Part shown: piece by piece, positions 1 through 5,736 of the stretch
How positions within the stretch are numbered: position 1 is the stretch's first letter
Layout of the letters: each line of letters starts with the position of its first letter
From: Clostridiaceae bacterium
GTDB taxonomy: Bacteria > Bacillota > Clostridia > Saccharofermentanales > UBA5734
Reading direction: 5' to 3'
Length of the DNA: 5,741 nucleotides
NCBI GenBank assembly: GCA_012522285.1
Contig: JAAYKS010000351.1
Location: 1 to 5,741 of the forward strand
The notes under the pieces: generated by a model
What the model was told of the DNA's origin: nothing
Seen by the model: only the letters and a program-made list of their open reading frames with translations
Database searches by the model: none
Program-made: the position numbers and the translations under genes

Positions 1-693
1 CCGGGCGGAGGCATGGTTGAGATGTACCCCGTCCACCGTCATCACCAGGCCTCTGCGATCGGAGACTTTATCCGCAAGAGGAAGCAGAGTCGTCCAGACC
101 GAGTCGCGGATTGCCTTGGATGGATCATCGGATAGCAAGTACGTATTGTTTCCGCCCCGACGTCGGATTTTTCGCTGCTGATACCGCTTGAAATCCACAA
201 AAGGAATCTCGCGTTCCCGGCAAATGAATTGGATGGCATGGTTATAGGTGTCGGCTTGCCGGTTGAGTTCGCTCCCGGTGGCTTCTCCGATACAGGGCAG
301 ACCGAATACGGTCGCGCGTTTGCCCGCAGCAACGACTCGGTCCATCAGAGAGGTGTACCCGTCGACAAAGGAATCCAGGTCCCGCAGGATGATCTTGCCG
401 TGCGCAACCATCAGATCGACCGTGAGCCGCCATGGCTCCGAGCGCCCTTCCATATGAGGCAGCAACAGATCGTTGGTGCCGATCCCGATGATAAACTCCC
501 GGTTGTCCGGATCCTCCAGACAGGGCAGGATGCGCTGGGTCATGCCTGTCAGCGTGTCGCTGCCCACTCCCAGGTTGCGATATCGGTCACGGTGCCGGAA
601 ATACCGGATAAAGGGGATGCCGGGCGGTCCATACGTCAGGCTGTCGCCAAAGCAAAGAACCGGCCAGTCGGCCGCGGTGGATGGTGGGGGCAT
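1..693 (-). CDS. SGNH/GDSL-family hydrolase (esterase/lipase-like), C-terminus cut by window edge
   Basis: The frame is open from an ATG at 693 to the window edge (231 codons, no stop seen), so the C-terminus is missing. All the SGNH-hydrolase blocks can be read. Block I is GDSLTYG with nucleophile Ser18, block II is NLGVGSDT (residues 40-47), block III is GTND with Asn74, and block V is DGVHLN with Asp221 and His224. The family hydrolyses ester or thioester bonds of lipids, acylated sugars or acyl-CoA with a Ser-His-Asp triad, and the substrate cannot be told from sequence. There is no signal peptide: the N-terminus (MPPPSTAADWP) runs straight into the first beta strand, so the enzyme is probably cytoplasmic. 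Since block V normally lies near the C-terminus, little is likely to be lost. The ATG is fixed by an AAGGAG 6 nt upstream. One oddity is Ser45, which stands where block II usually has Gly. Family assignment is firm; substrate and gene name are unknown. Confidence 0.9.
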   Translation of the reverse strand, partial: MPPPSTAADWPVLCFGDSLTYGPPGIPFIRYFRHRDRYRNLGVGSDTLTGMTQRILPCLEDPDNREFIIGIGTNDLLLPHMEGRSEPWRLTVDLMVAHGKIILRDLDSFVDGYTSLMDRVVAAGKRATVFGLPCIGEATGSELNRQADTYNHAIQFICREREIPFVDFKRYQQRKIRRRGGNNTYLLSDDPSKAIRDSVWTTLLPLADKVSDRRGLVMTVDGVHLNHASAR

Positions 694-699
694 ACGGGA

Positions 700-705
700 C
701 TCCTT
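700..705 (-). promoter_or_regulatory. Ribosome binding site of the SGNH hydrolase
   Basis: AAGGAG on the minus strand, 6 nt before the ATG at 693. It fixes the start of the hydrolase, whose frame is otherwise bounded only by the window edge downstream. Confidence 0.75.
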
Positions 706-748
706 CCGGATAGCTATACGGCCATCGCTCCCATTTTACCCCACATGG

Positions 749-795
749 ATGCAAAACCGGCGGCCTTGCCGGATGACTGTTTTGCATGGCCGCCG
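749..795 (-). terminator. Overlapping inverted repeats after the MFS gene, probable weak terminator
   Basis: Starting 7 nt after the MFS stop codon, the minus strand can fold in two mutually exclusive ways. Fold A pairs CGGCGGCC (795-788) with GGCCGCCG (765-758) across a 22-nt loop and is followed by GTTTTGC. Fold B pairs ATGCAAAA (787-780) with TTTTGCAT (756-749), enclosing a CCGGC/GCCGG stem (772-768 with 761-757) with a 6-nt loop and a 7-nt bulge. The GC stem followed by TTTT, placed directly behind a stop codon, fits an intrinsic terminator between the transporter and the hydrolase. The T-tract is only four bases, so termination may be partial. Confidence 0.4.
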
Positions 796-802
796 CATCA
801 CA

Positions 803-2059
803 TCAATCCGGCTTGTGCCGCGGGGGCCGGAGCAAAGACATGATCACAAATCCCAGTACGGCGGCACCGCCCGCGATGGCAAAAGCCGTGCCGTATGCCT
901 TGGCTGCACTGAACCAGGCGACGGTATAGGAGGAGGCCACCGCACCTGCACCGAATCCGATCAGCATAATGCCGTAGATCGTCGCGACATGCCGTGCACC
1001 CCAGTAATCCGCTGTCAATGCGGGAAACACGCCGAGGAATCCTCCGTACGAGAAACCAATCGCCGCGATGAAAGCAAGCATCAGATAGGACTTGGCAAAT
1101 GACACCCCGATGATCGAAAAAGCGGCGATCACAAGCAGGACCAGGATCGTCCGTCTTCTTCCGAGCCGGTCTGACACCCACCCCCAGAACAACCGGCCAA
1201 ACGAGTTGAATCCGGTGATGATCATGACACCGGACACGGCAGCCTGGCGCGACAAACCGCTGTCGGGCTGGAGACCGAGGATTTTTGCCATCGGAATCAT
1301 CATCGAGCCGGCAGCGGTCGCACACATGAATGCTACTGCCAAAATCGCAAACTGGGGGGTCCGGATCGCCTCCCTCACCGTAAAGGTCTGCGCGGTCACG
1401 CCGTCCCGCGGGGCCGGAGGGATCCAGCCTTCCGGGCGAAATCCTTCCGGCGGGTTGTGGATGAAAAAGGATCCGATAAAACAAACCGCTACAAAGACCA
1501 CTCCAAACACGCCAAACGACGACAGAACCCCGCGCGATGCGATCAATGCTTCCGCGACCGGAGTAAAGACCAGTCCGCCGAATCCCAGGGCCGAGACGAT
1601 GATCCCGGTAATCAAGCCGCGTTTGTCGGGAAACCATTTTTGACAGCAGGCGATCGTGGTCGTATATGCCATGCCCATGCCAAACCCGCCCAGAATACCA
1701 TAGGTCAGCCACAGCACCCAGGGGGTGGATTCCGTCGTATATTGGGCCAGCCAAAAACCGCCGCCCAATATGACTCCGGCAGCCGCAATGATCGCCCGCA
1801 TGCTGAACCGGGACGTCAACCGTCCGCCGACCGTGCTCCCGATCGCGAGGACGCCGATCAACAACGAGTAGGCCAGGGTTCCGTGGGTGGCGGGCCAGTG
1901 GAACAACGCGTCGGGAGTCGAAGGTCCGATGATCAAATAGGACTGGAACACACTCCAGATATAGGCGGTTCCCAGACAAAGCTGGATAAAGATGCTGGCA
2001 ATGACCGGGATCCAGCGGCTTGTGCGCGTGGTCGTCGATATAGTGGCGGCCTGATCCAT
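803..2059 (-). CDS. MFS transporter, oxalate/formate antiporter (OFA) family
   Basis: A 418-residue integral membrane protein with about 12 predicted helices, the usual size for the Major Facilitator Superfamily. Helix 1 carries the WIPVIASIFIQLCLGTAYIW pattern (residues 16-35) typical of the OFA family, whose members exchange or take up small carboxylates such as oxalate, formate, lactate or pyruvate. The two halves are joined by a polar loop near 201-230 (HNPPEGFRPEGW), and a motif-A loop (GWVSDRLGRRRT, 293-304) follows helix 8. In Oxalobacter OxlT a lysine in helix 11 (Lys355) and an arginine in helix 8 (Arg272) bind oxalate. Here helix 11 (about 361-378) has no lysine, so oxalate itself is not supported as substrate. 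The ATG has GGAGGAG 9 nt upstream. It lies 169 nt behind the glycosylase and is probably its own transcription unit. The family call is firm; the substrate is open. Confidence 0.9.
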   Translation of the reverse strand: MDQAATISTTTRTSRWIPVIASIFIQLCLGTAYIWSVFQSYLIIGPSTPDALFHWPATHGTLAYSLLIGVLAIGSTVGGRLTSRFSMRAIIAAAGVILGGGFWLAQYTTESTPWVLWLTYGILGGFGMGMAYTTTIACCQKWFPDKRGLITGIIVSALGFGGLVFTPVAEALIASRGVLSSFGVFGVVFVAVCFIGSFFIHNPPEGFRPEGWIPPAPRDGVTAQTFTVREAIRTPQFAILAVAFMCATAAGSMMIPMAKILGLQPDSGLSRQAAVSGVMIITGFNSFGRLFWGWVSDRLGRRRTILVLLVIAAFSIIGVSFAKSYLMLAFIAAIGFSYGGFLGVFPALTADYWGARHVATIYGIMLIGFGAGAVASSYTVAWFSAAKAYGTAFAIAGGAAVLGFVIMSLLRPPRHKPD

Positions 2060-2068
2060 GGTTTCGTA

Positions 2069-2075
2069 CTCCTCC
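2069..2075 (-). promoter_or_regulatory. Ribosome binding site of the MFS transporter
   Basis: GGAGGAG on the minus strand, 9 nt before the ATG at 2059. It supports this start over longer readings in other frames of the same region. Confidence 0.75.
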
Positions 2076-2090
2076 GCATGTCTTGTTTGG

Positions 2091-2107
2091 GGTACAAAGA
2101 GTGTACC
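2091..2107. promoter_or_regulatory. Perfect dyad GGTACA-N5-TGTACC upstream of the MFS gene, candidate operator
   Basis: A 17-bp element with perfect 6-bp arms (2091-2096 and 2102-2107) around a 5-bp spacer. It ends 31 nt before the transporter start codon, between a weak promoter candidate and the ribosome binding site. The size and symmetry fit a binding site for a dimeric repressor such as those controlling carboxylate uptake. It could instead form a short hairpin in the mRNA leader. No regulator gene lies in the window, so the assignment is inferred from shape and position only. Confidence 0.35.
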
Positions 2108-2148
2108 GGCAAGTCGAAGAAGCGGAAACCCGCACAGGGCAGGATTCG

Positions 2149-2176
2149 TTCATAAAAAAACAGGGTTGTGCGTGAA
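2149..2176 (-). promoter_or_regulatory. Weak sigma-70/sigma-A-like promoter candidate for the MFS gene
   Basis: On the minus strand TTCACG (2176-2171) and TATGAA (2154-2149) each match the -35 and -10 consensus at 4 of 6 positions, with a 16-nt spacer that includes a run of T. Transcription would begin near 2143, giving a leader of about 85 nt that contains the dyad at 2091-2107. The position suits a separate promoter for the transporter, but the match is weak. Confidence 0.25.
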
Positions 2177-2228
2177 GTGTCGGAAATCAGACAAAATGGT
2201 GCAGGTTCGGATTCCGTCCCGGCAGGTG

Positions 2229-2870
2229 TCAGGGGATCCGCTCCTCTTGTCGCGTGACAGCCCACAGATAGAGCGAGGCAACCGTCCCGCAGGGAGAGTA
2301 AGCTTGTCGGCGGGTCAGAAATTCTTTTTTGGTGAGCGTTTCGAACCCGTATAGGAGAGACATACCGCGGCGGATTCCAAAATCCCCCCAGCTCACCACA
2401 TCCGGTCGCTGCATCGCGAAAATCAGGAACATCTCCGCGGTCCAGACTCCAATCCCGGGCAGAGTGACCAATCGCGCCACCACCTCGTCGTCCGCCAACG
2501 CATCCAGTCCGCCGAGATCCATCCGCCCGTCCGAGACCTCTCGCGCGAGATTCTGGAGCCAACCGGCTTTTCGCTCCGACAATCCGCAGGAACGCAACAT
2601 CGCAACCGAGACACCTGTAAGTGTCTCGGGCGAGACGTCGCCGGTAAGCTGTTCCAGCTTCGCGAGAACGGATTGCGCGGCTTTTCCCGAAATTTGCTGG
2701 CTTACGATACTGTCGACCAGCACTTGAAATCGGTCGGTTCGGACCTCACGCCGCAGCGGTCCCAGCCGGTCGATCAGGGCCCCTAAGACAGGATCCTGTT
2801 TTTTCAGCAGGTCGATCTCGGGTTTCCCATATTTGAAATAGGCTGTTTCGTCTGACGAACTTCTCTCCAC
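2229..2870 (-). CDS. DNA-3-methyladenine glycosylase II, AlkA-like (HhH-GPD superfamily)
   Basis: A 213-residue base-excision repair enzyme that removes alkylated purines such as 3-methyladenine from DNA. A helix with VDSIVSQQISGKAA (52-65) matches the conserved QQ(I/V)S region. The helix-hairpin-helix LPGIGVWTAE (137-146) grips the DNA backbone. Asp163 in WGDFGIRRG aligns with the catalytic Asp238 of E. coli AlkA (PDDYLIK). YSPCGTVASLYLW (191-203) matches the C-terminal helix that follows in AlkA. It lacks the N-terminal AlkA subdomain, as do the shorter AlkA/Mag1-type enzymes. The start is a GTG only 7 nt after the stop of the small upstream ORF, with no convincing ribosome binding site, so initiation may depend on translational coupling. 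No other in-frame start exists between that GTG and the upstream stop at 2913-2915, and the conserved YFKYG follows at residue 11. It is the last gene of the four-gene cluster. Confidence 0.9.
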   Translation of the reverse strand: MERSSSDETAYFKYGKPEIDLLKKQDPVLGALIDRLGPLRREVRTDRFQVLVDSIVSQQISGKAAQSVLAKLEQLTGDVSPETLTGVSVAMLRSCGLSERKAGWLQNLAREVSDGRMDLGGLDALADDEVVARLVTLPGIGVWTAEMFLIFAMQRPDVVSWGDFGIRRGMSLLYGFETLTKKEFLTRRQAYSPCGTVASLYLWAVTRQEERIP

Positions 2871-2877
2871 GACCGGC

Positions 2878-3030
2878 TCAGCCTGCTTTCCCGGGTTTGA
2901 CGGAGGTGCCGGTCAGTGAGATCCCCAACACTCCCAGGACCCCTTCGATGCCACCCGAGATCGCCGCGGCTCCACAGCTGAAGAACACCCGCACGAACGT
3001 TCCGATAAATTCCGCAAGGACTTTTTTCAT
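2878..3030 (-). CDS. Small 50-residue membrane ORF resembling a truncated aquaporin (MIP) N-terminus
   Basis: The product begins MKKVLAEFIGTFVRVFFSCG and continues AAAISGGIEGVLGVLGISLT before a short polar tail ending KPGKAG. Residues 3-25 match the first transmembrane helix of bacterial aquaporins and glycerol facilitators (AEFIGTFxLVFFGCGAA), and GVLGVLGISLT resembles the start of helix 2. It then stops. The family is normally about 220-280 residues with two NPA motifs, none of which is here, and no other reading frame downstream continues the homology, so a pore is impossible. Yet expression looks likely: GGGAGGT sits 10 nt upstream, its ATG overlaps the GNAT stop (ATGA), and the glycosylase starts 7 nt after its stop. 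One oddity is Arg14 within the hydrophobic helix. It is either a decaying remnant left by a deletion or a small membrane peptide kept for another role. The reading frame is well supported; the function is unknown. Confidence 0.55.
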   Translation of the reverse strand: MKKVLAEFIGTFVRVFFSCGAAAISGGIEGVLGVLGISLTGTSVKPGKAG

Positions 3031-3521
3031 GCTCCGTCCCACCTCCCTCTGAATGGTTCGAGCGAATCCAGTACCATGACATGTTCATGACCGAAGATCC
3101 GCCCATCGAACCGAAATCCGAGCTTATGATACAACTCTACCGCATTGTCATTGTCCTGTCGGACGCCGAGATATACTTTGTCGCGAGCGCGGTCCAGTGC
3201 GATCTCTCGCAGGACATGACGCATCGCTGTCTTTGCCAATCCCTTCCTCTGATGTTCCTGGTCGATCATCAGGCGATAGATCCAATACTCACCGTCGTCG
3301 CGGTCCAGACAGTACATGACAAAACCCACCGGGGTATTCCCGTTGTAGATTGCCAGCGGAACGCATTCGGGCTGCACCCTTGCCTGTGCGATCGAAACCG
3401 CATTGGACAGCACGTAGTCCTGTTGACCGTCCGCCACTTCCAACCCGATGATGTCCCAAAAATTGTCCGCGTCGATCGGGCGGAGCGAGGGAGCCGCGGT
3501 TACCCCGTTCTCAGACAACAT
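3027..3521 (-). CDS. GNAT-family N-acetyltransferase, BltD/PaiA-like (possible polyamine acetyltransferase)
   Basis: A 164-residue single-domain GNAT enzyme, which would transfer acetyl from acetyl-CoA to an amine. The fold reads in order: SLRPIDADNFWDIIGLEV (12-29), then PLAIYNGNTPVGFVMY (55-70, strands 2-3), then EYWIYRLMID (78-87, strand 4), then the acetyl-CoA pyrophosphate loop QRKGLA (91-96), and finally NDNAVELYHKLGF (124-136), the usual C-terminal motif. The run from PLAIY through YWIYRLMID is close to the Bacillus BltD/PaiA spermine/spermidine acetyltransferases, so a polyamine or diamine substrate is a reasonable inference but not proven. The ATG at 3521 was chosen because GGGGAGG lies 10 nt upstream; it overlaps the end of the GGDEF/HD-GYP gene by 11 nt. 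The stop overlaps the next ATG (ATGA). The gene therefore sits inside a translationally coupled cluster. Confidence 0.88.
   Translation of the reverse strand: MLSENGVTAAPSLRPIDADNFWDIIGLEVADGQQDYVLSNAVSIAQARVQPECVPLAIYNGNTPVGFVMYCLDRDDGEYWIYRLMIDQEHQRKGLAKTAMRHVLREIALDRARDKVYLGVRQDNDNAVELYHKLGFRFDGRIFGHEHVMVLDSLEPFRGRWDGA
3041..3047 (-). promoter_or_regulatory. Ribosome binding site of the truncated aquaporin-like ORF
   Basis: GGGAGGT on the minus strand, 10 nt before the ATG at 3030 and inside the last codons of the GNAT gene. It is the main sign that the 50-codon ORF is translated. Confidence 0.6.
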
Positions 3522-5736
3522 CTTCCCAGTGCCTCCCCAATACCTTTGTGATGAAAACGCGTGCAATCTTTTCATCGAACTGAGTCCCGGCGCCGAGCCG
3601 GATCTCCCGAACCGCCTTTTCTTCGTCCATCCGTTTCCGGTAGACCCGGTCCGATGTCATTTCGTCATACGCCTCCGCGATCGCGAGAATCCTGGAGACG
3701 ACCGGAATTTTGTCCCCTTCGCTCCCCCGGGGATACCCTTTGCCGTCGATCCGCTCATGGTGAGACAACACCGCATTGGCAACCGGAGCGAATTCGCTGG
3801 TTCCGCGCAGAATCTGATATCCGATCTCGGGATGGCGCCGGATTTCCGTCCACTGATCTTCCGTGGGACCGGCCGCTTGTTCCAGCAACGCTTCGTCGAG
3901 CACGATTTTCCCGATATCGTGCATCAGCCCCGCTGTGGTGAGTTCCCTGATCTCTTCTTCGCGCATCCCCATCGCACGGGCAATGGACCCGCACAGCATC
4001 GCGACCCGGTTGCCGTGCATTTGCTCTTTGGGGCTCTTGAGGTACAGTGTCCGGGCCACGATGCGGATGGTCTCGCTCCGCATACTGTTGCTCTCGGTGA
4101 GTTTTTCCCGGTACATCGCATTTTCGGCCTCGGTGAATACCGCAGACATATCCTCGTCAGCCTTCTCTTTTGTCGCCATCCCAAACGAGACGGAAATCAC
4201 CGCTGGCTGCGCCTCTTCCCCGGCGATCGCCTCCCGGATACGCCGGACGATGCCGGTCGCCTCCTCGGTCCCGGTCTTGGGCAGCAAGAGTACGAATTCG
4301 TCCCCTCCGATCCTGGCGACAATATCATCCGCCCGGCTGACGTTGCGGATCAGGGACGCGACACGCACGAGCATCCGGTCTCCCGCCTGGTGACCGAAAG
4401 CGTCATTGACCAGCTTGAGCCCGTTCACATCTGCGATGACCAGCGTCATCGGGAGATTGCGGGACGTATCGAGCCGCAGGCGCTCTTCCTCATAGAACCG
4501 GCGGTTGTACAGACCCGTCAACTGGTCGTGGAAGCTGAGCTGGAGAATCCGTTCCTCCGCGCGTTTCCTTTCCTCGATGTTCCGACTGACCCCGATTGCC
4601 TCCGTCTCTCCTGCCTCGTTCCGCCGGTATCGCGTGGCCGTCTCGATCCACACGTATTCTCCGCCCTTAACGGTCTGCCGCATTTGGCTTACGTACACCC
4701 GTACATCCTCGGGGTGAGAAACGAAATATGCGGTTTCCCGGTTGAACGCATTGCGGAGCGACTCTAAGGAGTCCGGAGCATAGGCCTCTTCGAGCGTCTG
4801 TATGGCGGCTTCTTCCGGTGTGAAGCCTCGCTGCTGCTCGACCGAGGGACTAAAGTAGGTAAACCGGTCGCGGGTGAGATTGCGGATCCAGATGACATCG
4901 GAAGCCTGCTCCGCGATCATCCGGTATTTCTCCTCACTGCTGCGCAGCGCAGACTCCGCCTCTTTTCGCCGGGTGATGTCCGTCGAGAAACTCAGGATGG
5001 CCGGCCTGCCGTTCCACTCGATGCGAACCCCTGCTGCTTCCGCCCACAAGATCGACCCGTCTTTGCGCACCAGGCGTAGCTCGGTCCGCTCGCGAAACCC
5101 GTTGTCCTGATACCGCGTGGCCAGATTCCCGCCGGCAAGCATTCGGTCGTCGGGATGGATCAGTTCCAGCAGCCCGACTTTCCCCATATCCGCTTCGGTA
5201 TATCCGGTCAGTTGGAAAGCCATCGGGTTGCACAATACAAACTTCCCGTCCTGGATGACCGAGACAGCCTCGACCGCATTCTCGAACAAGATGCGGTAGC
5301 GCTCTTCGCTTTCCCGCATGGACTTCTCGTACAGTCGCTGTTCAGTCACATCCCGTGCCGCGGCATACACCAGATGGCCGTCGGGCGTGGCACGCCATTC
5401 GATCTGACGCCAACTCCCGTCCCGGACTTTATATCGGTTCACAAACCGGTCCACGGGCTGCTGCCGACCGAGCGCGGACATCACCTCCCGGGTCTGATGT
5501 ACATCGTCCGGGTGTACAAATTCCAAAAAACTGGATCCTTCCAGTTGCTCCCGCGTCAGCCCGAGTGTCTCGCTCCACGCGCGATTGACCCGGACAAACC
5601 TGCCGTCGAGGTCGGCGATACACAACATTTCCATGCTGAGGTCAAACAGCCGGTCGAAAGGAAAGTCGATCCCTGTCCCGGGGATCGCGCCGGGCTCTTC
5701 GCGTTCCACGCCTGATGTCTTTTTTTCGTCTGCCAT
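3511..5736 (-). CDS. PAS-PAS-PAS-GGDEF-HD-GYP sensor protein, c-di-GMP synthesis and breakdown
   Basis: A 741-residue protein with both arms of cyclic-di-GMP metabolism. Three PAS domains occupy about 26-132, 144-256 and 268-390, each ending in the usual DxTxxR-like linker (RDVTEQR, TDITRRK, RNIEERK). The first two contain the HPDD motif. The GGDEF domain (about 397-550) has Asp436 for metal, GGDEF at 477-481 and an RADD inhibitory site (468-471) five residues before it, so cyclase activity with product inhibition is expected. The HD-GYP domain (about 560-735) has H574, HD at 606-607 with K610, H635, H659-H660 and DGKGYP (664-669), so phosphodiesterase activity is also expected. There is no signal peptide or transmembrane segment, so it should sense a cytoplasmic signal. 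The ATG lies 5 nt from the window edge, so its ribosome binding site is not visible and a longer N-terminus cannot be excluded. It heads the visible cluster. Confidence 0.93.
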   Translation of the reverse strand: MADEKKTSGVEREEPGAIPGTGIDFPFDRLFDLSMEMLCIADLDGRFVRVNRAWSETLGLTREQLEGSSFLEFVHPDDVHQTREVMSALGRQQPVDRFVNRYKVRDGSWRQIEWRATPDGHLVYAAARDVTEQRLYEKSMRESEERYRILFENAVEAVSVIQDGKFVLCNPMAFQLTGYTEADMGKVGLLELIHPDDRMLAGGNLATRYQDNGFRERTELRLVRKDGSILWAEAAGVRIEWNGRPAILSFSTDITRRKEAESALRSSEEKYRMIAEQASDVIWIRNLTRDRFTYFSPSVEQQRGFTPEEAAIQTLEEAYAPDSLESLRNAFNRETAYFVSHPEDVRVYVSQMRQTVKGGEYVWIETATRYRRNEAGETEAIGVSRNIEERKRAEERILQLSFHDQLTGLYNRRFYEEERLRLDTSRNLPMTLVIADVNGLKLVNDAFGHQAGDRMLVRVASLIRNVSRADDIVARIGGDEFVLLLPKTGTEEATGIVRRIREAIAGEEAQPAVISVSFGMATKEKADEDMSAVFTEAENAMYREKLTESNSMRSETIRIVARTLYLKSPKEQMHGNRVAMLCGSIARAMGMREEEIRELTTAGLMHDIGKIVLDEALLEQAAGPTEDQWTEIRRHPEIGYQILRGTSEFAPVANAVLSHHERIDGKGYPRGSEGDKIPVVSRILAIAEAYDEMTSDRVYRKRMDEEKAVREIRLGAGTQFDEKIARVFITKVLGRHWEDVV
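3532..3538 (-). promoter_or_regulatory. Ribosome binding site deciding the GNAT start
   Basis: GGGGAGG on the minus strand lies within the last codons of the GGDEF/HD-GYP gene, 10 nt before the ATG at 3521. It favours this start over the in-frame ATG at 3575. Confidence 0.7.

Noticed and set aside
733..738. TAAAAT on the minus strand as a -10 box for the SGNH hydrolase
   Set aside because: No acceptable -35 element sits 16-18 nt upstream; the position 17 nt away reads GCCGGT and is part of the inverted repeat.
229..1102. Overlapping plus-strand open frames of 204 and 209 codons across the SGNH gene and the start of the region opposite the MFS gene
   Set aside because: They lie opposite the SGNH catalytic blocks and MFS helices and have no recognisable motif or ribosome binding site.
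798..2153. A 451-codon minus-strand open frame overlapping the MFS gene in another frame
   Set aside because: Its translation is rich in Arg, Cys, Gly and His and shows no family, while the frame at 803-2059 gives a clean 12-helix transporter with a good ribosome binding site.
2154..2176. Run of seven T (2154-2160, minus strand) as an intrinsic terminator for the glycosylase cluster
   Set aside because: No stable GC-rich hairpin directly precedes the T-run; only a 3-bp stem can be drawn. It fits better as the spacer of a weak promoter.
2878..2960. Frameshift explanation for the short aquaporin ORF
   Set aside because: I read the two other minus-strand frames past the point where homology fades; one stops at once and the other gives Arg/Ser-rich sequence with no aquaporin helix 2 or NPA motif, so a single-base error does not restore the gene.
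3522..3575. Longer N-terminus for the GNAT gene starting at the ATG at 3575
   Set aside because: It would extend 65 nt into the HD-GYP coding region, adds residues outside the GNAT fold, and the ATG at 3521 has the better-placed GGGGAGG.
3448..4767. A 439-codon plus-strand open frame opposite the GGDEF/HD-GYP gene
   Set aside because: It is antisense to an unmistakable GGDEF/HD-GYP coding region, has low-complexity Arg/Pro/His-rich composition and no recognisable domain; GC-rich codon use leaves such mirror frames open.
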